Assembly (NCBI GenBank): GCA_045129695.1
Contig: JBGVJZ010000002.1
Location: 22,549-86,548, forward strand
Reading direction: 5' to 3'
Length of the DNA stretch: 64,000 nucleotides
Source: Eshraghiella sp045129695
GTDB taxonomy: Bacteria > Bacillota > Clostridia > Lachnospirales > Lachnospiraceae
Shown here: positions 34,070 through 41,490 of the stretch, in pieces
Layout of the letters: the number at the start of each line of letters is the position of its first letter
How positions within the stretch are numbered: position 1 is the stretch's first letter
Made by a program: the position numbers and the translations under genes
The notes under the pieces: model-generated
Databases searched by the model: none
The model's input: only the letters and a program-made list of their open reading frames with translations
What the model was told of the DNA's origin: nothing

Positions 34070-34124
34070 TTTAACAAAACTTTAACATTTCCCAAACTTT
34101 TCAAAAACATCACCTCACTATAAT
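34070..34124 (+). promoter_or_regulatory. Promoter of the ABC operon with an 11-bp direct-repeat activator box
   Basis: TTTAACA occurs at 34070-34076 and again at 34081-34087, an 11-bp period like OmpR/PhoB-family response-regulator sites. The block CTTTAACATTTCCCAAAC (34080-34097) recurs exactly on the minus strand at 38549-38532. TATAAT (34119-34124) begins 21 nt after the block and there is no consensus -35, which fits an activated promoter. Regulator identity is unknown. Confidence 0.65.
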
Positions 34125-34166
34125 CCAAGTGTAAAGTCGAAAATTATGAATAAGTGAGGTCAGAAT

Positions 34167-34538
34167 ATGGAACATAGTAAAGCATTTACCTATAATTACT
34201 CCCCGGCCCTGAATAAAGAAGTGCAGGAGATTAGAAAAAAATATCTTCCAAAGGAAGAAAGCAAGTTAGAAGAATTAAAAAGACTTGATAATAAAGTCCA
34301 AAAGGCAGGCGTTATAGAAAGCCTGTTAATTGGTCTTACCGGATGTCTCATATTTGGAGTGGGATTGTGTCTGGCAATGCAGGTTATTGGAAACAGCATT
34401 CCATTAGGTGTAGTTATAGGAATAATCGGCTCGGTAATTATGATGCTGGCATATCCTGTTTACCGCCATGTTTATAACAAGATCCGCCAAAAACTTGCTC
34501 CAAGAATTTTGGAGCTTTCAGAGGAGGTAATCGGATGA
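34167..34538 (+). CDS. Small two-helix membrane protein heading the ABC operon
   Basis: A 123-residue protein with a charged N-terminal half (VQEIRKKYLPKEESKLEELK), two membrane helices at about 50-73 and 75-97, and a charged tail. I do not recognise a named family. The start is preceded by GTGAGGT. Its last codons overlap the first ABC ATPase start by 4 bases, so it is translationally coupled to the transporter and may be an accessory subunit or immunity-type protein. Confidence 0.72.
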   Translation: MEHSKAFTYNYSPALNKEVQEIRKKYLPKEESKLEELKRLDNKVQKAGVIESLLIGLTGCLIFGVGLCLAMQVIGNSIPLGVVIGIIGSVIMMLAYPVYRHVYNKIRQKLAPRILELSEEVIG

Positions 34539-35437
34539 ATGCAATTGAGATAAGAAATTTATCAAAGAGCTTTCGTGGAATGTATGCATTGGATAAGCTC
34601 AATATGACCGTTCCGGTTGGAGCAATATACGGATTTATAGGGGAAAATGGAAGTGGTAAATCCACCACAGAAAAACTTATCTGTGGACACCTTATTCCGG
34701 ACGAGGGAGAAATCAAGCTTTTTGGCAGGGATTACACAGATGCCGGAGTGAGAGTAAGAGTTGGAGCTTTGATTGAAAATGCAGGCTGCTTTCCTAATTC
34801 AAGCGTATGGGATAATCTGATGATGCAGGCGATTAATTTGGGACTTCCTAATCCGGCAGCAGAAATTGAAAGAGTACTTAAAATAGTAAGAATGGAGGAT
34901 TCCTCCCGCATTAAATTCAAAAGCTGTTCTCTTGGTATGAAACAGAGAATCGGAATTGCCATGGCACTTCTTGGAGAACCGGCACTTTTAATTCTTGATG
35001 AACCGATTAACGGCTTAGACACTGACGGAATGAGAATAATGCGGGAAATATTAGTGGATATCACACAGAAATATTCTACTACGGTTTTAATTTCTTCCCA
35101 TATACTGGGTGAACTAGAGAAAATTGCCACCCATTATGGCATTATTCGTCAGGGTAGGATGATTCAGGAAATTTCTGCACAGGAGATGGAAAATAGAGCG
35201 AGAGTTTTTGTATCCATCAAAACCAAGGATATGCAGGGCGCATTGAAGGTACTTAAGTCTCAGTATGAAAATGTACGAGAAGAGGAAGAGTACCTTCGTG
35301 TATATGATGTGGATAATACGGAAGAAATCGTTGATTACCTGTTCAAAAACGGACATGTAGTCAGTGAGATTAAGAAAAACAAAATTGGTCTGGAAGAGTA
35401 TTACATAGAGTTAATGTCCCGGAAGGAGGGTGAATAG
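34535..35437 (+). CDS. ABC transporter ATP-binding protein, first copy
   Basis: A 300-residue ATPase with Walker A GENGSGKST, signature loop LGMKQRIGIAMAL (the LGMKQR form common in BcrA/lantibiotic-immunity-type ATPases) and Walker B LLILDEPINGLD. The D-loop and H-loop (ISSHILGELEK) are intact. It would power the permease encoded 1 nt downstream. It is clearly paralogous to the ATPase at 36285, sharing long identical blocks. The substrate is unknown; the BcrA-like signature suggests peptide or antibiotic export, or envelope-stress defence. Confidence 0.92.
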   Translation: MNAIEIRNLSKSFRGMYALDKLNMTVPVGAIYGFIGENGSGKSTTEKLICGHLIPDEGEIKLFGRDYTDAGVRVRVGALIENAGCFPNSSVWDNLMMQAINLGLPNPAAEIERVLKIVRMEDSSRIKFKSCSLGMKQRIGIAMALLGEPALLILDEPINGLDTDGMRIMREILVDITQKYSTTVLISSHILGELEKIATHYGIIRQGRMIQEISAQEMENRARVFVSIKTKDMQGALKVLKSQYENVREEEEYLRVYDVDNTEEIVDYLFKNGHVVSEIKKNKIGLEEYYIELMSRKEGE

Positions 35438-35438
35438 A

Positions 35439-36269
35439 ATGGGAAAATCACATGAATTGAAATTTGAGTCACCAAGCTTTATTAAGAGATTAAAAGGAAT
35501 GCTGGGAGTGGATTTCTATCGTCTGTTTCATACTCCGATGTACTATATTTTTCTTGTCATTGCAGCAATCATTCCTGCGATGATATTGGGTATGACCACT
35601 ATGGAGTCACCTGATGGAGCAATGACGTCGCAATTGTATACTAATACATGGCAGGTAATTGCAGCAGATACACCTTTATATGTTGTTTCCAATATCGCAG
35701 AATATGCAAATATGAATATGGTATTTATTTTTGGCGGAATTATGGTTTCTATTTTCATAGGACATGATTATAAAAGCGGATACGTAAAACAGTTGTTTAC
35801 AACCCATGCCAAAAAACAGGATTACATGATGTCCAAGGCACTTATTGGGGCTTTTTCCATGGCTTGTATGTGTGTTACATATTTAATCGGAACTGTGGCA
35901 GCAGGGCTGATTTCAGGAACCTCCTTTAATGTTAATGTGGGTTCGCTGATATTAGCGATTTTAGGCAAAATGGTTATGAGCCTTGGTTGGGCAAGCTTGT
36001 ATACTTTTCTAAATATTATTTTTAGAAGATATTTTGGTGTTTCTATTTTTTCATCATTCTTTTTGGGAACGGGAATTGTAATTATAGGAGCAGCAGCTAT
36101 CGTTGGAAATTCTTCGGTTTTAAATATATTTTTGTACGGCTCATCAGTTAATGCCTGCCTTAGCAGTAATATTTTGACTCTGCTTATTTGTATTGTGGTT
36201 TCGGTCGTGTGGGCGATTATTTATAACGTACTTGGGACCAGAATCCTCAGTAAATGTGATGTGTACTAA
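35439..36269 (+). CDS. ABC-2 type permease, first copy
   Basis: A 276-residue membrane protein with about six helices, resembling BcrB/LanE/G permeases. A short cytoplasmic start leads to LGVDFYRLFHTPMYYIFLV, and a soluble loop with YTNTWQVIAAD follows the first helix. The conserved cytoplasmic IGHDYKSGYVKQLFTTHAKK segment probably contacts the ATPase. ATG 35439 with GGAAGGAGGG is preferred over GTG 35430. It pairs with the ATPase encoded upstream. Confidence 0.85.
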   Translation: MGKSHELKFESPSFIKRLKGMLGVDFYRLFHTPMYYIFLVIAAIIPAMILGMTTMESPDGAMTSQLYTNTWQVIAADTPLYVVSNIAEYANMNMVFIFGGIMVSIFIGHDYKSGYVKQLFTTHAKKQDYMMSKALIGAFSMACMCVTYLIGTVAAGLISGTSFNVNVGSLILAILGKMVMSLGWASLYTFLNIIFRRYFGVSIFSSFFLGTGIVIIGAAAIVGNSSVLNIFLYGSSVNACLSSNILTLLICIVVSVVWAIIYNVLGTRILSKCDVY

Positions 36270-36284
36270 AAGGAGGCGGCTAAA

Positions 36285-37187
36285 ATGAATGCAATTGAAA
36301 TCAGAAATTTAAGTAAAAATTTTAAGAACAAGCAGGCACTTTGCGGCCTTAATATGACCGTTCCTGAAGGTGCAATCTATGGTTTTATCGGGGAAAACGG
36401 TAGCGGTAAATCTACAACGGAAAAGCTTATATGCGGACTTTTAGTACCAAGTGGCGGTCGTATTAAACTATTTGGAAAAGATTACACTGATTCGGAGGTT
36501 AGAGCAGGAATCGGATGCTTAATTGAAGCTCCGGGCTGTTTTGCAAATTACAGTGTGTGGAATAATATGCTGCTTCAGGCGGCAAACCTTGGGATAGACA
36601 ATGCAGAGGAAGAAGTGAGAAAAGCACTTAAATTAGTAAGAATGGAGGGCGCTGCCTCCAATAAATTCAAAAATTGTTCTCTTGGTATGAAGCAGAGAGT
36701 TGGAATTGCCATGGCTTTACTTGGTAATCCTAAGCTTCTGGTATTGGATGAGCCAATTAACGGCTTAGATGCGGACGGTATGAGAATTATGAGGGAGATA
36801 CTCATAGATATTACTGAAAGTAAGGGCTGTACCGTTGTAATTTCATCCCATATTCTTGGAGAACTTGAAAAAATTGCCACACATTACGGAATTGTCCGTA
36901 GTGGTAAGATGATTAAAGAAATGACTGCCGAAGAACTTGATGAGGGCTGCCGTACATATGTGGCTCTTCAGACAAAGGATATGGAACGAACCAAAAATCT
37001 TCTTGGCTGCAAGTATTCCCGTGTGGAAGAAGAAAAAGGCTATATTCGCGTATATGATGGGGTAAGTCCTGAGGAAATAGTTACTTATCTTTATGAAAAT
37101 AAAATTCTGGTTAGTGAGATTAAAACAGACAAAATCAGTCTGGAAGAATACTACATTGATCTTATGAATGAAAAGGAGGCCAGATAA
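36285..37187 (+). CDS. ABC transporter ATP-binding protein, second copy
   Basis: A 300-residue ATPase, the same length as the first copy and strongly similar along its length: both begin MNAIEIRNLSK, share the GFIGENGSGKSTTEKLICG region, have the LGMKQR signature and Walker B LDEPINGLD, and end EEYYI.LM. This indicates tandem duplication. The start follows AGGAGGCGG, 15 nt after the first permease. It would work with the permease encoded next. Confidence 0.92.
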   Translation: MNAIEIRNLSKNFKNKQALCGLNMTVPEGAIYGFIGENGSGKSTTEKLICGLLVPSGGRIKLFGKDYTDSEVRAGIGCLIEAPGCFANYSVWNNMLLQAANLGIDNAEEEVRKALKLVRMEGAASNKFKNCSLGMKQRVGIAMALLGNPKLLVLDEPINGLDADGMRIMREILIDITESKGCTVVISSHILGELEKIATHYGIVRSGKMIKEMTAEELDEGCRTYVALQTKDMERTKNLLGCKYSRVEEEKGYIRVYDGVSPEEIVTYLYENKILVSEIKTDKISLEEYYIDLMNEKEAR

Positions 37188-37188
37188 T

Positions 37189-37953
37189 ATGTTAAAAGTG
37201 GATTTTAGAAGAATGTTTACAATGCCGTTACTTTATATTATGGTTGGTATCTGTCTGGTAATTCCAATATTGATACTTGTTATGACCACTATGATGGAAG
37301 GCAGCGTTTCCGTTAATCCGCAAACCGGTGAAGAAACTGTTATGGAGGGCTTTGATAACACATGGCAGCTTATTGGAAGTGTAAGTAGCGAAAGTAGTGA
37401 AGATGCCGCAATGAGTGTGGATATGCTCAGTATGTGCAATATCAATATGCTGTATTTATTCGTGGCAGTACTTGTTGGACTTTTTATAACAGAGGATTTT
37501 AAAAGCGGCTACTCCAAAAATATTTTTGCAATTCGTCCTAAAAAAGCAAGCTATGTAGTATCAAAAACTCTTGTGGGATTTGTAGGCGGTGTATTAATGT
37601 TATTGGCATTTTTCGTAGGAACAATGCTTGGTGGTGCTATTTCAGGACTTTCCTTTGATTTGGGAGCAGCGGGTGTTGGCGGAATTATAATGTGTATGCT
37701 GTCAAAAATATTTGTAGTTGCAGTTTTTGTTCCTATCTATGTATTAATGAGTGTTATAGCAAAACAGAGAACATGGCTTTCTATCGTAGGTTCCTTTTGT
37801 ATAGGAATGCTTCTCTTTATGATGATTCCGATGTTAACGCCACTTAATTCAGGAATAATGAATGTAGTGCTGTGTCTGGCAGGCGGAGCAGTATTTAGTG
37901 TAGGACTTGGAGCAATTAGTAATCAGGTGCTAAAGAAGACAAGCCTGGTATAA
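37189..37953 (+). CDS. ABC-2 type permease, second copy
   Basis: A 254-residue membrane protein with about six helices. It shares layout with the first permease (VDFRRMFTMPLLYIMVGI, then DNTWQLIGS, then ITEDFKSGYSKNIFAIRPKK) but has diverged much more than the ATPases. ATG 37189, 5 nt beyond AAAGGAGG, is chosen; the upstream in-frame ATG 37168 would place that ribosome site inside the gene. It is last in the operon, before a bidirectional terminator. Confidence 0.85.
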   Translation: MLKVDFRRMFTMPLLYIMVGICLVIPILILVMTTMMEGSVSVNPQTGEETVMEGFDNTWQLIGSVSSESSEDAAMSVDMLSMCNINMLYLFVAVLVGLFITEDFKSGYSKNIFAIRPKKASYVVSKTLVGFVGGVLMLLAFFVGTMLGGAISGLSFDLGAAGVGGIIMCMLSKIFVVAVFVPIYVLMSVIAKQRTWLSIVGSFCIGMLLFMMIPMLTPLNSGIMNVVLCLAGGAVFSVGLGAISNQVLKKTSLV

Positions 37954-37955
37954 AT

Positions 37956-37991
37956 AAAAACCGTGTTGGGATTTTACCTAACACGGTTTTT
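37956..37991. terminator. Bidirectional terminator at the end of the ABC operon
   Basis: AAAAACCGTGTTGGG pairs with CCTAACACGGTTTTT (one mismatch). It overlaps the 3' end of the small minus-strand gene ending at 37974. Confidence 0.85.
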
Positions 37992-38129
37992 GCTTTCTAT
38001 TACAATTCCAATAACTGCAGCGACTTCCAGAATAGTAATAAGTACAGCAATAATGTACCTGACCGGAATGTAATTAACTTCTCGTTCTACGGTTTTATCA
38101 TTAACATTGTAAGTTATAGTTTTTTTCAT
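37974..38129 (-). CDS. Small single-helix membrane protein of 51 residues
   Basis: The protein starts MKKTITYNVNDKTVEREVNY, then has one hydrophobic helix (about 24-44) and a basic tail. ATG 38129 has an ideal GGAGGT site; a longer frame to 38174 would run through a hairpin and is rejected. It lies 72 nt downstream of the coiled-coil gene and probably shares its transcript. Not a family I can name. Confidence 0.65.
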   Translation of the reverse strand: MKKTITYNVNDKTVEREVNYIPVRYIIAVLITILEVAAVIGIVIESKNRVR

Positions 38130-38151
38130 TTTTACCTCCATAAACGACTTC

Positions 38152-38182
38152 AAGCGAGATGCCTCGTAAGACACCTCGCTTA
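38152..38182 (-). other. Intercistronic hairpin between two small genes
   Basis: On the minus strand AAGCGAGGTG and CATCTCGCTT can pair (with a G-T pair) around a 10-nt loop. No T run follows, so this is more likely an RNA-processing or stability hairpin than a terminator. Confidence 0.4.
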
Positions 38183-38201
38183 TAGCAGACAGATATATAT
38201 G

Positions 38202-38450
38202 TTATTCGCCCTTTGCAGCTTTAATTCTTGCCTCGGCTTCAGACTGACGCTCCCTGGCGGCAGCGATTTGTTCGTCGCGTTCAGCCTGCATCATAGCTTT
38301 ACGTTTTGCTGGGTTGCGCATAGCCTTTGCTTCTTCCCACTGTGCTTTGGATTCAGCCTTAGCAGCTGCAAAGTTAGCCTTATCAACTTCATGCTGTGCT
38401 TTGGCACTCTCTTTCATGTCCTTAAATGCGTTCTTTAAAAATTCTCCCAT
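38202..38450 (-). CDS. Small charged coiled-coil protein of 82 residues
   Basis: A soluble, highly charged, Ala/Lys/Glu-rich protein predicted to be one long helix (FAAAKAESKAQWEEAKAMRN, then RERQSEAEARIKAAKGE). No membrane segment or known domain is visible. The ribosome site (AAAGGT) is modest. Its promoter carries the same 18-bp box as the ABC operon about 4 kb away, so the two sets are probably co-regulated. It may be a stress or envelope-associated protein, but that is only inference. Confidence 0.68.
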   Translation of the reverse strand: MGEFLKNAFKDMKESAKAQHEVDKANFAAAKAESKAQWEEAKAMRNPAKRKAMMQAERDEQIAAARERQSEAEARIKAAKGE

Positions 38451-38504
38451 GCTATTTACCTTTAACCTTTCCTTAATTATTACTTTGTTTGTTTTGATGG
38501 TTTT

Positions 38505-38567
38505 AATTTACAATGCCAATGTTTGAGGTTTGTTTGGGAAATGTTAAAGTATTGTTAATAATTTAAT
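38505..38567 (-). promoter_or_regulatory. Promoter of the small minus-strand genes with the shared activator box
   Basis: On the minus strand CTTTAACATTTCCCAAAC (38549-38532) is identical to the box at 34080-34097. An ATTAACA lies 11 bp upstream of its TTTAACA, reproducing the direct-repeat period. A -10-like TAAATT (38510-38505) begins 21 nt downstream, the same spacing as at the ABC operon. Confidence 0.65.
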
Positions 38568-39261
38568 CTAAAATTCTTCCGTCCGTAGAAATCGTTATAA
38601 CTCTCCATGGTATAAACTTGCCGCTTGCCTGTAAGGCACGTTTTACCGCATTTTCAATACCGCCACAGCAAGGCACCTCCATGCGGGTAATGGTAACACT
38701 TTTGATATTATTGTTGGCGATAATGGCAGCCAGCTTGTCGGTGTAGTCCACATCATCAAGCTTAGGACAGCCGATTATGGTTATGTGATTGCGGATAAAT
38801 TCATTATGAAAATTTCCATAAGCATAGGCAGCACAATCTGCGGCAACCAGTAGATTGGCATTGTCAAAATATGGAGGATTCACAGGAACCAGCTTAATCT
38901 GTACAGGCCATTGTGAAAGATGGCTGTTGACAGGTGCAGAGGAACTTACGTTGCTTGAGATGTTTCTGTTAAGTGCTCTGGATTGTGAGCCGGGACAGCC
39001 GCAGGGCAGTGGTGGTGTGGATTTTTCCTGCTTCGCTGCAAGCACTGCCGCTTCATCATATGCCGGAGCTTCTCTCTCCTCAAAGCTGATTGCACCGGTA
39101 GGGCATGCAGGCAGACAGTCTCCAAGGCCATCGCAGTAGTCTTCACGGATAAGTCTGGCAATTCCGTTCATCATTTCAATTGCTCCCTCGTGACAGGCAG
39201 CAGCACAGGCACCACAGCCATTGCATTTTGTTTCATTAATTTTTATTATTTTTCTAATCAT
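38563..39261 (-). CDS. 4Fe-4S ferredoxin-type protein
   Basis: A 232-residue iron-sulfur protein. Residues about 10-65 hold two [4Fe-4S] motifs (CNGCGACAAACHEGAI and CDGLGDCLPACPTGAI). A middle CGCPG and a later MEVPCCGG suggest further metal or redox cysteines. The start is ATG 39261 with GAAAGGA; a longer frame to 39339 would run into the divergent promoter. It is transcribed away from a Crp/Fnr regulator, a pairing often seen in Clostridia for redox or nitrosative-stress responses. Confidence 0.85.
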   Translation of the reverse strand: MIRKIIKINETKCNGCGACAAACHEGAIEMMNGIARLIREDYCDGLGDCLPACPTGAISFEEREAPAYDEAAVLAAKQEKSTPPLPCGCPGSQSRALNRNISSNVSSSAPVNSHLSQWPVQIKLVPVNPPYFDNANLLVAADCAAYAYGNFHNEFIRNHITIIGCPKLDDVDYTDKLAAIIANNNIKSVTITRMEVPCCGGIENAVKRALQASGKFIPWRVITISTDGRILD

Positions 39262-39299
39262 ATGAGTTTGTTCCTTTCGACTAATATAATGAAGGTATG

Positions 39300-39357
39300 T
39301 TGACTTCCTGAAATGATAATAATACAATAAATAAAACAAGTCGGTTGTATTTACAAC
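39300..39357 (+). promoter_or_regulatory. Promoter and GTTGTA-TT-TACAAC palindrome of the Crp/Fnr gene
   Basis: TTGACT (39300-39305), a 17-nt spacer and TACAAT (39323-39328) make a good sigma-A promoter. A perfect palindrome (39344-39357) follows just downstream of the start region, ideally placed for autorepression. The divergent ferredoxin promoter must lie in the same stretch. Confidence 0.65.
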
Positions 39358-39372
39358 GGTAAGGAGGCTTTG

Positions 39373-40032
39373 ATGGAAAAATATATACCAATCCTCAGAC
39401 GGACTCAGTTATTTGCAGGAGTTGGGGATGAAGAAATTAAAGCAATGCTTGGATGTCTACAGGCAAGAACCTGCATCTATAAAAAGGGGGAATATGTTTT
39501 CAGACATGGAGAGCATATTGATAATATTACTGTGCTGATGGAGGGGAAGCTTCATATACAAAGGGATGATTACTGGGGAAATCGAAGTATTATTAATATG
39601 ATAAGCACAGGAGAAATGTTCGGAGAGGCTTATGTTGCACCGGACAGCGGAGCACTGCCCAATGATGTAGTTGCAGCAGAGGACAGTGTAGTCATATTTT
39701 TTGACGTGGGAAGAATACTAACGGTTTGTTCCACTGCATGCGTATTTCATTCGAAGGTTGTGCAGAATTTGTTTTATGCAATATCGGATAAAAACAGAAA
39801 GCTTGTACAGAAGCTTGGTCATATGTCCAAGCGTACAACCAGAGAAAAGTTGATTTCTTACCTTTCGGAGGAAGCAAAGCGTCAAAATAGCGGCACGTTT
39901 ATGATTCCTTTTAACCGTCAGCAGCTTGCGGATTTCCTATCTGTTGACCGTAGTGCCATGTCTAATGAATTGTGTAAAATGAGGGACGAGGGGCTATTGA
40001 CTTTTGAGAAAAACAGATTTACGTTGAAATAA
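39373..40032 (+). CDS. Crp/Fnr family transcriptional regulator
   Basis: A 219-residue regulator with an N-terminal cyclic-nucleotide-binding-like barrel (ILRRTQLFAGVGDEEIKAML, GEMFGEAY), a dimer helix, and a C-terminal winged helix whose recognition region reads FNRQQLADFLSVDRSAMSNEL. No N-terminal Fe-S cysteine cluster like that of Fnr is obvious. ATG 39373 with AAGGAGG is used. It probably controls the divergent ferredoxin gene and itself through the palindrome in the shared intergenic region. Confidence 0.88.
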   Translation: MEKYIPILRRTQLFAGVGDEEIKAMLGCLQARTCIYKKGEYVFRHGEHIDNITVLMEGKLHIQRDDYWGNRSIINMISTGEMFGEAYVAPDSGALPNDVVAAEDSVVIFFDVGRILTVCSTACVFHSKVVQNLFYAISDKNRKLVQKLGHMSKRTTREKLISYLSEEAKRQNSGTFMIPFNRQQLADFLSVDRSAMSNELCKMRDEGLLTFEKNRFTLK

Positions 40033-40125
40033 ATAGGTATTTGTGTGAGCAATGAGCCATGCATGGATTCGCAGAATTGGCTGCTGGGAGCTTGCTCACT
40101 TGCAGACGTATTCATGCGAAGACAT

Positions 40126-40190
40126 ATACGGCGAACGCCGCGACAACGAGCGACCGAAGGTTGCGAGTCTGTCGGCATGGCTCAGAAATT
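40126..40190 (+). repeat. 65-bp inverted repeat, left arm
   Basis: Base-by-base reverse complement of 40513-40577 with no mismatch. It includes CGAACGCCGCGACAACGAGC, far richer in GC and CpG than flanking DNA. Confidence 0.9.
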
Positions 40191-40235
40191 GCGGTTTAAC
40201 AGTGTAAGTGAATAGAAGTTTAAGGCAATAAATTA

Positions 40236-40338
40236 TTTCGCGGAGTGAGCGTTCGCACTTAAGTTGCGGACGTAACAGTACTAGGGTGCCAAAGGACTGC
40301 ACCCAAGTGCTGACGCCCGCAAAAATCACTCCGCGAAA
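40236..40338. repeat. Central multi-tier palindrome inside the element
   Basis: Nested pairs from outside in: TTTCGCGGAGTGA/TCACTCCGCGAAA (13 bp), GCGT/ACGC, GCACTT/AAGTGC, GGGTGC/GCACCC. The tiers are in register and would fold as one long hairpin in DNA or RNA, with one unpaired stretch on the left side (40261-40283). Confidence 0.85.
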
Positions 40339-40389
40339 CATTTTATTGTTTAAACACTTTATCCATTTAACCGAGAACCGCACGTAATC

Positions 40390-40430
40390 ATATCCAACGG
40401 TAGATATCGCAAGAAATTTCCGTTGGATAT
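40390..40430. repeat. ATATCCAACGG palindrome inside the element
   Basis: ATATCCAACGG (40390-40400) and CCGTTGGATAT (40420-40430) form 11 perfect base pairs around a 19-nt loop. Confidence 0.8.
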
Positions 40431-40512
40431 TAATGCTGGAAGTTTATGGGTTAGAAATGTTGATTTGGATGTAAATATTCTGCGAAACATCCTTACAACT
40501 GTTCTAAATTTA

Positions 40513-40577
40513 AATTTCTGAGCCATGCCGACAGACTCGCAACCTTCGGTCGCTCGTTGTCGCGGCGTTCGCCGTAT
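40513..40577 (-). repeat. 65-bp inverted repeat, right arm
   Basis: Exact inverse of 40126-40190. It begins about 85 nt from the 3' end of the DUF6062 gene. Confidence 0.9.
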
Positions 40578-40663
40578 TGTCCGGTAATTGAAAATACTCT
40601 TATGTGAGCAAGCTCCCAACGAGTATTTCAATCACCGTCCAGCATGGCTCACTAAACCGCAAT

Positions 40664-41374
40664 TTATTCAATAAACACACCGTTACTCTTCACCATTGAC
40701 CTTATCACTGAATCTTTCGCATTATACCAAGGTTCATCCTTGTATTTATAATCGAATTTATTAATAAACCATTCAACATCGTCACGAACCCGTTTTAAAT
40801 TATCCAGATAGAGCTTATTGGTGATTTCTACAAATTCTTCTAAATCAGTTCCCTTTAAGTGGTTTGAGCAATTCTTGAGAAGCATACAGTAATGCGCATT
40901 GCAGAAGCCTTTGCAGTTCTTATATTTCTCGCGAAATTCCGGTTCAGCTTTGTATAAGTAGAAAACAGTATTAACATAGCGGTCAAAAAAATCATTAATA
41001 CGGTTACATACGAAACAGTTGGCTTCAAGCTTGTCAAGATAGTGGACAACAGGGGAAGCCGCGGCACCTTTTTTAAGCATCTTGGCAGTTCCTGAAGGCA
41101 TACTTTTCTCTACATCCCGGATTACCTTGTCGAAATGTGTTTTCATAACCCACGCCATGCCAAGACGATTATCTTTGTGATACACCATTCGGATATGCTT
41201 TTCACAGAAGCCTGCAGCATCTGTCATGGCTCTGGTATCGTCCTCCATATAGCTTGGACCCATTGTATAATCTACTGCATCATCCTCTAATTTATGAAAC
41301 ATGGCACAAATAGGACATTCGCAGTCTTCATTAAATGCGTCATGTACAGGAATTGAATATAGTTTTTCTTTCAT
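40664..41374 (-). CDS. DUF6062-like cysteine-rich protein
   Basis: A 236-residue soluble protein. Paired cysteines in CECPICAMFHKLED and a histidine in FCEKHIRMVYH recur as CFVCNRINDFF and FCNAHYCMLL, so it is an internal duplication of a Cys/His metal-binding unit. I recognise this as DUF6062; function unknown. ATG 41374 (GAGGTG site) is used rather than 41434, which lies in the divergent promoter. The MocR gene diverges from it. Confidence 0.8.
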   Translation of the reverse strand: MKEKLYSIPVHDAFNEDCECPICAMFHKLEDDAVDYTMGPSYMEDDTRAMTDAAGFCEKHIRMVYHKDNRLGMAWVMKTHFDKVIRDVEKSMPSGTAKMLKKGAAASPVVHYLDKLEANCFVCNRINDFFDRYVNTVFYLYKAEPEFREKYKNCKGFCNAHYCMLLKNCSNHLKGTDLEEFVEITNKLYLDNLKRVRDDVEWFINKFDYKYKDEPWYNAKDSVIRSMVKSNGVFIE

Positions 41375-41426
41375 AGACGTACACCTCGTATTATTTATAT
41401 TAATAAGTATAGCAAAAATAACCGCC

Positions 41427-41455
41427 TTGTACAACTAAAATGAATGTGGTATGCT
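41427..41455 (+). promoter_or_regulatory. Sigma-A promoter of the MocR-type regulator
   Basis: TTGTAC (41427-41432), a 17-nt spacer, and TATGCT (41450-41455). It overlaps an in-frame ATG at 41440, which is why the gene start is placed at 41491. Confidence 0.6.
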
Positions 41456-41490
41456 TGAAAAAGATAAATAAAGCGAAAGAAGAATGTCAG

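Larger units (their letters stand above)
40045..40652. repeat. Gene-free nested palindromic element
   Basis: About 0.6 kb with no credible gene, GC-richer than its surroundings. It contains 65-bp perfect inverted arms (40126-40190 and 40513-40577). Outside these, TGGGAGCTTGCTCA (40085-40098) recurs inverted at 40605-40618. Between the arms are two further palindromes. A further arm, AAATTGCGGTTTA (40187-40199), pairs with 40653-40665. No transposase is present. It could be a non-autonomous mobile palindrome or a structured RNA. Confidence 0.75.

Noticed and set aside
34112..34160. Inverted repeat ACCTCACT/AGTGAGGT around the ABC operon leader, considered as a ribosome-site-masking hairpin
   Set aside because: The left arm overlaps the -10 hexamer and would not be in the transcript; could only act as DNA.
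40096..40631. Two overlapping minus-strand reading frames of 90-95 codons in the palindromic region
   Set aside because: They lie in inverted-repeat DNA, have no ribosome sites, and their peptides show no coding character.
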